Notes under the pieces: generated by a model
Databases searched by the model: none
What the model saw: only the letters and a program-made list of their open reading frames with translations
Told to the model about the DNA's origin: nothing
Translations under genes and position numbers: made by a program
From: Streptomyces sp. 378
Lineage (GTDB): Bacteria > Actinomycetota > Actinomycetes > Streptomycetales > Streptomycetaceae
Direction: 5' to 3'
NCBI RefSeq assembly: GCF_030124145.1
Contig: NZ_JASKMS010000024.1
Location: forward strand, 1-64,000
Length of the DNA: 64,000 nucleotides
Shown here: piece after piece, positions 42,820 through 51,519 of the stretch
Layout of the letters: each line of letters begins with the position of its first letter
How positions within the stretch are numbered: the stretch's first letter is position 1

Positions 42820-43362
42820 ATGTCCGCCGAGTCGGGGGCCGAGCGGCCTGAGGCGCAGCGCCCGCAGCGCTCCGTTGCCGGAAACGTCGCCTTCGGAGCG
42901 GGAATGCTCCTCGTGCTGGCGCTGGCGACGCTCGGCGCGTTCGCGGCCGTGGCCCTGCTGGGCCGGGTGGTAGACACGGCCCCGCTGTCCGGCATGGTGC
43001 CCGACGACGGGAACAACGCCTTGGTGGTGGGCGGCATCGCGGTCGGCGGGCTGACCGGGCTGATGCTGCCGGTGATCCTGTTCGGCATGGTGCGGGGGAA
43101 CGAGGACACGCCCCGGGTCGGTCCGGGAGCGGCGGCGCGCAAGGTGCTGGCCGTACTGGCGTTCGACGTCTGGCTGCTGGTCGTGGCGTTGCTCGTCGCC
43201 CAGCTGGGGTGGTTCCTCCCGACTCAGGTCATCACCGTGGTCGCCGTCTTCACCGTCGGATTCAGCTGGATGCCGCTCGCGATGGTCCCCTGGGAGCGGT
43301 TCGGTCTCGGCGATGTCTTCGCCAAGCGCCGGGGTTCCGCCACGTCACGCCAGGCGGAGTGA
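42820..43362 (+). CDS. Small four-helix membrane protein of unknown function
   Basis: A 180-residue protein with four predicted membrane segments (about residues 21-48, 66-90, 107-130 and 133-152) and short hydrophilic ends. ATG 42820 follows GAAGGGGAG. It matches no family that I recognise. Its last 18 bases overlap the 3' end of the convergent type VII-like cassette. Confidence 0.7.
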   Translation: MSAESGAERPEAQRPQRSVAGNVAFGAGMLLVLALATLGAFAAVALLGRVVDTAPLSGMVPDDGNNALVVGGIAVGGLTGLMLPVILFGMVRGNEDTPRVGPGAAARKVLAVLAFDVWLLVVALLVAQLGWFLPTQVITVVAVFTVGFSWMPLAMVPWERFGLGDVFAKRRGSATSRQAE

Positions 43363-43947
43363 GTCCGCCAGCTCGTCGGCGACCTTGACGAGTTCCGCGC
43401 CGAGTCCCAGGGACGTCCACAGCAGCCGGCCTTCCAGCGCGGTGGGGTGCCGGCGCGGCAGGACGTAGTGGGCCACTCCCTCGACGATCGTTCCGCTGTC
43501 CGCGTCCGGTTCCGTCGGCTCCTGGCGGTGCACGCGCAGGGCCGGCCCGAGGGGCAGTTCGACCTCGATGAGCATCTGCTCCGCGCCGAAGTACGGGCCG
43601 TCCGCGCCCTCCGCCTCGGCCCGGAAGGCGGTCACCGTCAGGGACTCCGGCGGGATGTTCAGCTCCCGCACCGTGTAACTCGCTACGACGGGCCCGTCCT
43701 GGGGTGCCAGGACCGCCGCGCACAGGGCGCGCTGCCGGACCGCCGCACCCCAGTACCAGAGCAGGTCCGTCGCGAACGCCTCCCGCCACTGCTCGGGTAC
43801 GTCGCCCCCGAGGTGCTGTTCGGCGAGGGTGCGTGCCCATGTCTCGGGGTCCTCGCTCCGCAGGTCCAGGACCAGCCAGTTGTGGTGGGCGGGCAGCGCG
43901 ACGCGGCACTCCCGCCAGTCCACCGGGTTCGACATGGCCGGGCTCAC
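43345..43947 (-). CDS. Type VII-cassette accessory protein, C-terminal gene
   Basis: A 200-residue soluble protein beginning with GTG 43947, which overlaps the stop of the preceding secreted-protein gene (GTGA). It shares a layout with the 209-residue protein at the head of the cassette: an early W/L-P-x-H-x-x-L strand region, a central SYTVREL-like strand, then EGVAHYVLP-R and a C-terminal helix (AELVKVADELADSL). The shared pattern suggests paralogues, possibly EspG-like chaperones or immunity-type partners of the toxin-like protein. No catalytic motif is seen. Confidence 0.65.
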   Translation of the reverse strand: MSPAMSNPVDWRECRVALPAHHNWLVLDLRSEDPETWARTLAEQHLGGDVPEQWREAFATDLLWYWGAAVRQRALCAAVLAPQDGPVVASYTVRELNIPPESLTVTAFRAEAEGADGPYFGAEQMLIEVELPLGPALRVHRQEPTEPDADSGTIVEGVAHYVLPRRHPTALEGRLLWTSLGLGAELVKVADELADSLRLA

Positions 43948-45335
43948 CGTCCGGCCAGTGACGCGTCGGGACCGGTGACGTCGATCTCCGGGTCACCGCC
44001 GAACAGGCCGACGAAGCTGTTGGTATCGGAGGCCGCGCCCGTACCGGTGCCGCCGAGGCCGACGACGTTGTACGCCATGGCCTGCTTGAACGCGTCGGGC
44101 GTTCCGATGATGCGCAGGTCCGCCGGGTCGATGTTCTTGATACGCGCGAGTTCGTCGACCATGCCCGGGCCCGCGTACATGCTGGCCAGACCGCGCGGTC
44201 CGGCGGCGTTGTAGGCGTCGCGGGCCGCCGAGAGGTTGTCGCCGGCCTTGAACAGGTCCCGCCAGTTGCCCCGGATGGTGGCCAGGTCGTCCGCGAAGGA
44301 GCTCGGCAGTCCACGGAAGGCCGCCCTCAGGCCCACGTCGGGCAGGGCGGCCCCGGGGCGTGCTCCGGCCCGTGCCCCGACCATGGACTCGACGAGTGCG
44401 CGGCGCGCGGCCGAGTTCATGCCCGGGTTCCAGCCGCGCACGTACTGTGTGGCCGCCGTCCAGACGCGGCTGCGGCCGACGGTGGCGGCGGCCTTGGCGC
44501 CCGCGGAGAAGACGCGTCCGATGCCGAACGTGGCGAGGCCCAGCACGTCGATCGCCACATCGCCCCAGGAGCCGTCGCCGTTGATGGCGAGCAGCACGTG
44601 GCAGACCAGTGAGATCGCGGTCATGACCAGGGCGATGGTGCCGAGTACACCGGCCAGGGCCTGTCCGATGACGGGTATCCAGCCCACGAGCAGGGACAGC
44701 ACCCCGCAGACGGCGGCGATGGCTCCCGTGATGTCGCTGACGAGTTTCAGGGTGTCGCGCAGGTCGTCCAGCCAGCCGTCGTTGAGGCCGTCGCCCTCGG
44801 TGGTGTCGTGGATGCGCTTGGCGGCCTTGTCGCCGGCCTCCTTGTGACGGGTCTTCAGCTTGTCGAGCTGGCCGCGCAGCCCGTCGAGCCCCTCCTGGAG
44901 GTCGGTGACCGCCTTGTCGAGCTTGCCCTGCCCGGCGTCGTCGGTGCCCTTGGGCGGGTTCTCGGCCTTGGACTTCGCGGTGGACAGGCTGTTGTGCTGG
45001 GTCTCCGCCTGGGTGAGGAGCTTGTCCGCTTCTCCCTGGATCGTCTCCAGATCGGTGGAGTAGTCCTTGAGGGCGACTCCGGCGTCGGCGTAGCGGTCGT
45101 GGGCCTTGCTCACCGTCTTGGCCGTGTCGTTCGCCTTCTCGGCGAAGGCGCGTCCGGCCTCGGAGTCCCAGCTCTCCAGGGTACCGAGCCGGCGCAACGC
45201 GTCGGCCGTCTTGGTGATGGTCTCGGCCGTGGCCGTGAACCGGCGCGCGAGGGCCTTCATGTCGTGGACGTCACCGGGCACGGGGTCACCGCTCTCCCCC
45301 AGTACCTCCCACCGGTGGTCGGCGGGGCGGGTCAC
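43944..45335 (-). CDS. Putative type VII-secreted protein with N-terminal WXG-like helix pair
   Basis: A 463-residue protein. Residues 20-180 form long helices with a W-D-S turn at Trp56 (TLESWDSEAGRAFAEKA), the pattern of type VII secretion signal domains. Two adjacent membrane-prone segments follow at about 203-222 and 224-250, then about 210 residues rich in Ala/Gly ending GLFGGDPEIDVTGPDASL. This order (secretion domain, pretoxin-like hydrophobic part, variable C-terminus) is that of polymorphic toxins, but no nuclease, deaminase or ADP-ribosyltransferase motif is visible. GTG 45335 overlaps the WXG100-like stop. Confidence 0.75.
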   Translation of the reverse strand: MTRPADHRWEVLGESGDPVPGDVHDMKALARRFTATAETITKTADALRRLGTLESWDSEAGRAFAEKANDTAKTVSKAHDRYADAGVALKDYSTDLETIQGEADKLLTQAETQHNSLSTAKSKAENPPKGTDDAGQGKLDKAVTDLQEGLDGLRGQLDKLKTRHKEAGDKAAKRIHDTTEGDGLNDGWLDDLRDTLKLVSDITGAIAAVCGVLSLLVGWIPVIGQALAGVLGTIALVMTAISLVCHVLLAINGDGSWGDVAIDVLGLATFGIGRVFSAGAKAAATVGRSRVWTAATQYVRGWNPGMNSAARRALVESMVGARAGARPGAALPDVGLRAAFRGLPSSFADDLATIRGNWRDLFKAGDNLSAARDAYNAAGPRGLASMYAGPGMVDELARIKNIDPADLRIIGTPDAFKQAMAYNVVGLGGTGTGAASDTNSFVGLFGGDPEIDVTGPDASLAGR

Positions 45336-45634
45336 TTCTTCTTCCCCTTGCCCGTGAGCGCGTCGTACAGAGCGGTGTCGAGCTCGGTGTACGCCTTCCC
45401 GGACTCCTTGGCGATCTTCCCGAGCCCCTGGATCTCCTCGATCATCTTCTTGCGGTTGTCGTCCCAGCCGTCGGAGAACTCCTGGAGCCGGTCGTGCAGT
45501 GTCTGGTGGCCGACGGTGCGGCGGTCGTAGGCGTCCATGAGCTTGTCGAGCCCTTCCAGCTCGGTCGCCACCGTCCGCAGTCCGTTTCCGGCCGTTTCGA
45601 GATCCTGCGTCGAGACCCTGAGCTTCTTGCTCAC
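45332..45634 (-). CDS. WXG100-like small protein
   Basis: A 100-residue all-helical protein with two helices separated by a turn at Trp57 (FSDGWDDNRKKM). The size and helix-turn-helix layout match WXG100/ESAT-6 proteins, but the turn is W-D-D rather than W-x-G. The C-terminus ends in a lysine cluster (TGKGKKK) instead of the usual YxxxD/E export tail. Its ATG overlaps the stop of the upstream accessory gene (ATGA) and its stop overlaps the downstream gene (GTGA). It is probably the partner of the larger protein. Confidence 0.8.
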   Translation of the reverse strand: MSKKLRVSTQDLETAGNGLRTVATELEGLDKLMDAYDRRTVGHQTLHDRLQEFSDGWDDNRKKMIEEIQGLGKIAKESGKAYTELDTALYDALTGKGKKK

Positions 45635-46260
45635 TTCTGTTCCTCCCCCGTCCGCTCATCGTCGCGAGGTTGCCAGCGCAAGGTTCCGGCCACCGCGTCG
45701 AACAACTGCACCATGGCGTCCGCGATCGGCTCCAGCGGTGTGCTGAACGTCAGCATCAACACCTCGTCGCGGTCCGGGACCGGTACGAAGTACTCGACGA
45801 CCGTGTCCTCGAACTCGGAGCCCAGCTTCCGCGACTGCCTCGTCCGCTCCCGCCGGAGCACCCGGGCCACGCGCCCCACGGCGGGCAGCGACTCCAGCGT
45901 GACCTCGCCGGAGCCGGCCAGGGCGGCGACGGCGTCGAGGGCGTCGAACCTCTCGTACAGGCGGGAGACCAGCAGGGAGGCCGACAACGGGATGCCGCCC
46001 GCCTCCAGGAACGACAGGTACAGCACCACACCGCCCTGCTCGACCGCCGCCTCGGCCGTGCCGAGCAACTGCTCCTGGGCCTTCCGGCGCAGCACCGGCT
46101 GGTCGTCGACGCCCGTGAACTGCCGCCGGATCAGCGCGTTCACGGACCCCTCGCGGCGGTCGGCGGGCAGGAGCGGGATGCGGTACCAGTCCTCGGGCGT
46201 GATCAGCCCGAAGACCGGCGCGCGCGGTCCGGCCGGTTGTGGCGTCCGTGCCTGTGTCAC
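45631..46260 (-). CDS. Type VII-cassette accessory protein, first gene
   Basis: A 209-residue soluble protein starting at GTG 46260 after GGTGAGAG. It opens the four-gene cassette. WYRIPLLP, a central LYLSFLEAGGIPLSASLLV strand-helix and the C-terminal VEYFVPVPDRDEVLMLTF plus helix recall the 200-residue protein at the other end. I infer a chaperone- or scaffold-like role for the WXG100-like and secreted proteins. No homology to a named family is certain. Confidence 0.65.
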   Translation of the reverse strand: MTQARTPQPAGPRAPVFGLITPEDWYRIPLLPADRREGSVNALIRRQFTGVDDQPVLRRKAQEQLLGTAEAAVEQGGVVLYLSFLEAGGIPLSASLLVSRLYERFDALDAVAALAGSGEVTLESLPAVGRVARVLRRERTRQSRKLGSEFEDTVVEYFVPVPDRDEVLMLTFSTPLEPIADAMVQLFDAVAGTLRWQPRDDERTGEEQK

Positions 46261-46337
46261 TGTCGTTCTCTCACCTGGACCGAAAGGAACCCTCGGAAGG
46301 GCCGCTCGTCGTCCGCCCCCGCCGATGCCGGGTCAGC

Positions 46338-47663
46338 TTAGCTTCCGGGGGCCGAGCGCCTCCGGCTGCCGCGAACCCTCACCCGAGAGGCACCGTTCGG
46401 CCACAACCGGGGTTTCCGCTTCGCCGCGACGTCCTCGACCCAGCCGAACACGAGGATCGCCGCGCCGATCAGGGGCCAGACCAGGACGAACATCCAGGTC
46501 GTGTACGTGGCGTCCAGGGCGGACACCCCGCTGTCGCTCTGGAGGAACGGCAGTTCGTAGAGGAGGTCGAGGATCGGGATCGTGGCCATGATGAGGCAGT
46601 TGTGCCAGAGGTAGATCGTGACCGCGCGGTTGTTGGAGAGGGTCACGAGCTTGTCCCACCTGGCCAGGCGGCCCGGGAGTTCGCGCCAGGACGGGGCGTA
46701 CTCGAGAAGGACGACCACGAAGCCGAAGGACCAGGCCGCCTGGGCCAGGGGGATGTCGTTGAGGTCCCAGCCGTCGGGGCCCAGGTGACCCGAGGCCCAC
46801 CACAGGCCGAAGGCCATGAGCAGGGCCGCGCAGGAGATCGACAGGTAGCGGGGGATCCGCTTGAGCAGGCCCTCGTGGTGGGCGAAGCCCAGGATCCAGC
46901 AGCCGCCGTAGACCGCGAAGTCGGTCACCGCGTTGCCCGTCTCGCCGGGGATCTTCACCAGACCCGTGCCGACGATCGCCGTGAGGCCCAGCGGTGCCAG
47001 CAGCGTCGGCCACGGTGCCCGGCGGAACGCCCACAACAGCAGCGGGGAGGCGATGACGAACCAGAGGTAGGCCCGCAGGTACCACAGCGGACCGGCCGCC
47101 TGCACCGCCCAGGTGTCCTCCAGCAGGCCGGACTTGGCGCCGAGGTGCCAGGGGAAGGGCGGGGCGCCCACGGGGAAGAAGTAGTTGGCCAGATCGACGA
47201 GGGCCCAGGCACCGCCGTGGTACGGGTCCTTCAGCGGGTTCCAGCCGGCCGCGAACATCATCGTCAGCACCACCACGCTGAACACCCAGAGCGGGGGCAG
47301 GAGCCGGCGGATCCGGCCCCGGACCACACCGAGCGCCGGGCGGTTCAGCGAGCGCGCCATCAGGGAGCCCGCCAGCGCGAACATCACGCCCATCGACGGG
47401 AACAGCACCGTCAGCCACGCCCAGCCGAACAGGTGGTACACGACGACACGGACCAGGGCGATCGAACGCAGCAGGTCGAGGTAGCGGTCACGGCCGCCGC
47501 CCTGGTGCTCCGGCGGGGTGGGGGCGGTCGCGGTGGGGGCGGTCGCCATGGCGGTGCCGCCCTCCGGTGCGGGGTCGGTCGTGCGCTGCTGCGGCATGCC
47601 GTAGGACGCCCCCGGCACACCGGACGCCGCCGAGGACGTGGGGATCGGGTTTCCGTGGGTCAT
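46338..47663 (-). CDS. matA: Acyltransferase-3 membrane protein of the mat glycan locus
   Basis: A 441-residue acyltransferase family 3 protein with about ten membrane segments, starting DRYLDLLRSIALVRVVVYHLFG after a 58-residue Pro/Thr/Gly-rich tail. It probably O-acylates or helps export the polymer made by the adjacent glycosyltransferase. ATG 47663 overlaps that gene's stop (ATGA). In S. coelicolor and S. lividans the equivalent pair matA-matB is needed for hyphal aggregation into pellets through a poly-N-acetylglucosamine-like extracellular glycan. I assign the A/B letters from memory. Confidence 0.85.
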   Translation of the reverse strand: MTHGNPIPTSSAASGVPGASYGMPQQRTTDPAPEGGTAMATAPTATAPTPPEHQGGGRDRYLDLLRSIALVRVVVYHLFGWAWLTVLFPSMGVMFALAGSLMARSLNRPALGVVRGRIRRLLPPLWVFSVVVLTMMFAAGWNPLKDPYHGGAWALVDLANYFFPVGAPPFPWHLGAKSGLLEDTWAVQAAGPLWYLRAYLWFVIASPLLLWAFRRAPWPTLLAPLGLTAIVGTGLVKIPGETGNAVTDFAVYGGCWILGFAHHEGLLKRIPRYLSISCAALLMAFGLWWASGHLGPDGWDLNDIPLAQAAWSFGFVVVLLEYAPSWRELPGRLARWDKLVTLSNNRAVTIYLWHNCLIMATIPILDLLYELPFLQSDSGVSALDATYTTWMFVLVWPLIGAAILVFGWVEDVAAKRKPRLWPNGASRVRVRGSRRRSAPGS

Positions 47664-49858
47664 GCCACCGGCCTCCGCTCGGAGCTGTTCTGGGACCGCT
47701 GGCGCGGCACGGGCCCGCCGCCGGGCGCGTCGACCACACCGGTGCGCCGCAGCTTCTGCCAGCGCAACCGGCCGCCGGTCAGGGCGGTGATCCAGGACTG
47801 GAGCAGTACGACGTACATGAGCTGGCGGTAGAGGATCTGCTGCAGGGGCAGCGAGATGAGATGCGTCATGCGCTCGCGGTCGAGCCGGAAGGCGTAGGCC
47901 GCGCAGACCGCCTGGATGGCCAGGACGCCGAGCCACGCCATGATCGTCTTCTGGGTGGGGCCGAACACGAGGCCGTAGACGAGGAACACGTCGATCAGCG
48001 GGGCCAGCAGGGGCGCCAGGACCATGAAGAGGGACACCAGCGGCAGGCCGACGCGGCCGAAGCGGCCCGAGGGGCCCTTGTCCACCAGGGCCCGGCGGTG
48101 TTTCCAGATGGCCTGCATGGTGCCGTACGACCAGCGGTAGCGCTGGGACCACAGCTGCTGGACCGTCTCCGGCGCCTCGGTCCAGGCACGGGCGTTCTCC
48201 GCGTAGACCACGCGCCAGCCGTCACGGTGCAGGGCCATGGTGATGTCGGTGTCCTCGGCGAGGGTGTCGTCGCTCATGCCGCCGACCCGTTCCAGCGCGC
48301 TGCGGCGGAAGGCTCCGACCGCTCCGGGGATCGTCGGCATGCAGCGCAGCACGTCGTACATCCGGCGGTCGAGGTTGAAGCCCATCACGTATTCGATGTG
48401 CTGCCAGGCGCCGATGAGGCTGTCCTTGTTGCCGACCTTGGCGTTGCCCGCCACCGCGCCCACGCGTGGGTCGCCGAAGGGCTGCACCAGTTCGCGCACG
48501 GTGGACGGTTCGAAGACCGTGTCGCCGTCCATCATCACGATCAGGTCGTGGCGGGCGTTGGCCACACCGCGGTTGAGCGCGGCCGGCTTGCCCGCGTTGA
48601 GCTGGCGGACGACCCGGACGTTCGGCAGGCCCATGGCCTCGACGATCCGTGACGTGCCGTCGGCGGAGCCGTCGTCGATGACGAGGACCTCGATGGGGTG
48701 GTCACTCTCGGCGAGGGAACGGACCGTGTTTTCGATGCACTTGGCCTCGTTGTACGCCGGGACCAGAACCGACACCGGTTCGGTGATCGGCGCTCCCCAG
48801 CGGAAGCCGCGGCGGCGCACCCGGCGTGCGTGCACCCCGGAGAGCAGCAGCATCAGCACGAAACGGCCGATGACGAGGGTGCCGACGATCGCGAGTCCGA
48901 CGACCAGCCCGTCGGTGAGGTGCTCCGAGGCCTGGACCAGGAAGATCCACGCCGTGCCCTTCCACCGGTCGAGGCCGGTGACGCCGGAGTGCGCGCTCGG
49001 GGCGTCGAGGGCCTCGGTGAGGTTGCTGAACGCGTAGCCCTTCTCGCGCAGGTCGGGCAGCATGCGGCCCAGTGCCTCGACGGTCTGGTGACGGTCGCCG
49101 CCGGAGTCGTGCATCAGGACGATCGCGCCTTCGCCGCCCTTGGGCGTGGCGCGTCGGATGATCTCGGCGACACCGGGCTTGCGCCAGTCCTCGCTGTCGG
49201 TGTTGTTGACGACGGTGATGTAGCCGCGGCGGCCGATGTACTCGGTCACCGGCCAGGACCTGTTGTCCATGGCGGCGGCGAAGGAGGAGTACGGCGGCCG
49301 GAAGAGGGAGGTACGGATGCCCGCCGCGCCCGAGAGGGCGAGCTGGTTCTGGGACAGCTCCCAGTCGATGCGCTTCTTGGACTGGTAGGACAGGTCGGGG
49401 TGGTTGAAGGTGTGCAGGCCGATCTCGTGGCCTTCGTCGACCATGCGCCGGACCAGGTCGGGGTAGCGCGAGGCCATGGTGCCGGTGACGAAGAAGACCG
49501 CGTGTGCGTCGTGCTTCTTCAGAACGTCCAGGATCTTGGGCGTCCAGACCGGGTCGGGGCCGTCGTCGAAGGTGAGCACCAGGCGGCGGTCGGGCACACG
49601 CAGGCTCTCGGTGCGGCCGCTGCGGGTGTCGATGACGGGCCCGCCTCTCCTGATCTTCTCCGGCACCTGGTCGGTGGCGGCGGGCGGCCGGACCCGGTGG
49701 TCGGCGAGGATCTCGCTGTGCACGTAGCCGCGCAGCATGAGCATCGCCATCAGCGCGACGAGGACGAGCAGGGGCAGGAGCAGGCGCAGCGGCAGGCGGC
49801 GCCTGGAGCCGCCACGGGCTCGGGGCGCCGGCCCGGAACGGCGGGTACGGGATGCCAT
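47660..49858 (-). CDS. matB: Bifunctional polysaccharide deacetylase / family 2 glycan synthase
   Basis: A 732-residue membrane protein. After an N-terminal anchor (about 21-40) comes a polysaccharide deacetylase (NodB) domain with TFDDGPDP and HTFNHPD as metal-binding motifs. A membrane segment follows, then a GT2 synthase with VIDDGSADG, MDGDT, EDTDITM and QRYRW, and three to four C-terminal membrane segments. It thus combines the activities split between IcaA/PgaC and IcaB/PgaB: polymerising N-acetylglucosamine and partly deacetylating the product. ATG 49858 is used; the frame upstream is repetitive and probably untranslated. It forms an operon with the acyltransferase. Confidence 0.88.
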   Translation of the reverse strand: MASRTRRSGPAPRARGGSRRRLPLRLLLPLLVLVALMAMLMLRGYVHSEILADHRVRPPAATDQVPEKIRRGGPVIDTRSGRTESLRVPDRRLVLTFDDGPDPVWTPKILDVLKKHDAHAVFFVTGTMASRYPDLVRRMVDEGHEIGLHTFNHPDLSYQSKKRIDWELSQNQLALSGAAGIRTSLFRPPYSSFAAAMDNRSWPVTEYIGRRGYITVVNNTDSEDWRKPGVAEIIRRATPKGGEGAIVLMHDSGGDRHQTVEALGRMLPDLREKGYAFSNLTEALDAPSAHSGVTGLDRWKGTAWIFLVQASEHLTDGLVVGLAIVGTLVIGRFVLMLLLSGVHARRVRRRGFRWGAPITEPVSVLVPAYNEAKCIENTVRSLAESDHPIEVLVIDDGSADGTSRIVEAMGLPNVRVVRQLNAGKPAALNRGVANARHDLIVMMDGDTVFEPSTVRELVQPFGDPRVGAVAGNAKVGNKDSLIGAWQHIEYVMGFNLDRRMYDVLRCMPTIPGAVGAFRRSALERVGGMSDDTLAEDTDITMALHRDGWRVVYAENARAWTEAPETVQQLWSQRYRWSYGTMQAIWKHRRALVDKGPSGRFGRVGLPLVSLFMVLAPLLAPLIDVFLVYGLVFGPTQKTIMAWLGVLAIQAVCAAYAFRLDRERMTHLISLPLQQILYRQLMYVVLLQSWITALTGGRLRWQKLRRTGVVDAPGGGPVPRQRSQNSSERRPVA

Positions 49859-50336
49859 GGGTGGTGGTACTCCGGGTGGTGCGGGATGGGGTGCTGCGGG
49901 AACGGTGGGTGGTACGGGGACGGTGGTGATACGGGGACGGTGGGTGATGCCGGGGACGACGGTGCTGCGGGGACGGTGAGTGATCCGGGACGACGGTGCT
50001 GCGGGACGGTGGGGGCGGGGCCGTGCCGGCGGGCTCCGCGGCGCCGTCGGTGGGTCCCTCACTCCCCCAGCGGGACCGGGAGCCCGGGGTCCGCGAGGGT
50101 GAGGCGCCGGAGCGCCCTTCCCCCCGGCCTCCCTCCGGGGGCGACCTGGCAGGCACCGCTCACGCGGCCGGGACCAGTGCTGATGGCCGGGAAGGATCAC
50201 CGGCTCGCGATGCTCGGCAGGGTGCCTCGCCGCGTCGTCGCATCACCCGGGTACGTCCTGTAGGCGGGCGATGCTCCGCCGTGCGCACCGCACCGGGCGC
50301 CGGGAGCTGTCCGGCAAGCCGTTCCGGCCACCGGCT
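49859..50336. other. Region upstream of matB with short tandem repeats
   Basis: 478 bp without a gene. The 150 bp nearest matB consist of variants of GGTGCTGCGGGGACGGTGAG and TACGGGGACGGTGG. A clear pair of about 34 bp each lies at 49945-50012. The matB promoter is probably in the remaining 320 bp. Repeat length could vary between strains and affect matAB expression. Confidence 0.55.
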
Positions 50337-51353
50337 CTAGACGGCGGGCGTCGGTTCGGCGTTCGGCGTCTCGACCGGGCCTTCGGCGACCGTGCCGGTG
50401 CCGTCGCTGTCGTCGGCGCCCAAGGTTTCGGTCGGCTCGGGCGTGGGCTCGACCGTCGGCGTCGGGTCGGGCGCCGGGGTGGTCGGTGGGTCGGCGGGCT
50501 CGGTCGGGGCCGGGTCGGTCACGCCGGTGCCCGGGTCCGGTGTGGTCCGGGCCGCGGTCGGCGAGGGGCGTGCCGTCGGGCCGCGGCGGCCGGGTTCGAC
50601 GGTGGCGGCGGGTTCGACGACGCCGGCAGCGGGCGAGGGTGACGTGGCCTCGTCGGCCGTCGGCGCACTGACCGGGGCGGTGGCGCCGGTGCCGGTGCCG
50701 GTGGCCGGGTCCGACTGCTTGGGCAACGGCGGGGTGTCGACCTGCCCGGCCGACGGATCCTGCTTCTGGCCCGGTACGGGCAGCCACGGCGCGTTGGAGT
50801 TGCCCGACAGCAGCGTGGCGACGATGACGGCGGCGTAGACCCCGCAGGCCAGGGCGATGGCTATGCCGATGCGGCGGAAGCGGCGGCTGCGGCGGCCCGA
50901 CTCGTCGACGAAGACCGGCCGGTCGGCGGGGGCCGGGCCCGCGCCGATGCCTTCCTCGACCCGCCGCACGGACCCGTCCCCGAGCTGTACGGCGTCGAGC
51001 TGGATGGTGACCTCGTGCGGGTCGTGGGTGTGCCCGGTGGAGCCGGGGGTCCCGGCCGGGTCGTGGGCGCTCCCGACCGGGTGGGCGTCCTCCTGCCAGG
51101 GGTCGCGGACCGCGGTCCGGGACTCGGTGCCCGAGTCGGACGAGCGGAACGAGTCGGCCTCGCCCTCGCTCTGCCGGGGGATGCCGCGCAGTATCTCCGT
51201 ACCGGCGGGCAGCCGGCAGCCGCTCGCCCGGTCGTCACCGTCGCGCACCTGGGTGGCTTTCCGGTCCCGGACGCTGCCGTCCGCAGGGAGTTCCCCGGTC
51301 GCCGCCGCGACCTCGGGCCACTCTGGTTGGGCGTCTTCTCGCCAACTTGTCAC
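50337..51353 (-). CDS. Single-pass membrane protein with Pro/Thr-rich outer domain
   Basis: A protein of 338 residues starting at GTG 51353 (TSWREDAQPEW), 9 bases after GGGGAAG; GTG 51359 is an alternative. About 155 hydrophilic residues precede one membrane segment (about 164-185, IGIAIALACGVYAAVIVATLL). The remaining 150 residues are rich in Pro, Thr, Ala and Glu, ending in a PTPTVEPTPEPTETL region, a wall-spanning type of sequence. Its position directly upstream of matB on the same strand suggests a link to the surface glycan, but no domain is recognisable. Confidence 0.75.
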   Translation of the reverse strand: MTSWREDAQPEWPEVAAATGELPADGSVRDRKATQVRDGDDRASGCRLPAGTEILRGIPRQSEGEADSFRSSDSGTESRTAVRDPWQEDAHPVGSAHDPAGTPGSTGHTHDPHEVTIQLDAVQLGDGSVRRVEEGIGAGPAPADRPVFVDESGRRSRRFRRIGIAIALACGVYAAVIVATLLSGNSNAPWLPVPGQKQDPSAGQVDTPPLPKQSDPATGTGTGATAPVSAPTADEATSPSPAAGVVEPAATVEPGRRGPTARPSPTAARTTPDPGTGVTDPAPTEPADPPTTPAPDPTPTVEPTPEPTETLGADDSDGTGTVAEGPVETPNAEPTPAV

Positions 51354-51519
51354 ACGCACGCACTTCCCCCCACGGGATGGTTCGGGTGCGCGTACGACCT
51401 GAACACCCGTCGTCGGAACGGGCCCCCACCCGTCCGAGCGCCCCCTATTACCACACCGTGCTCAGGCGTTGAATGTAGCGCACGGGGAGGTTGTGTGTGA
51501 GCGCGGGCATCGAATCGTG

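Noticed and set aside
48702..50156. Second minus-strand frame overlapping matB
   Set aside because: Arg/Pro-rich shadow of the deacetylase/synthase gene with no family features.
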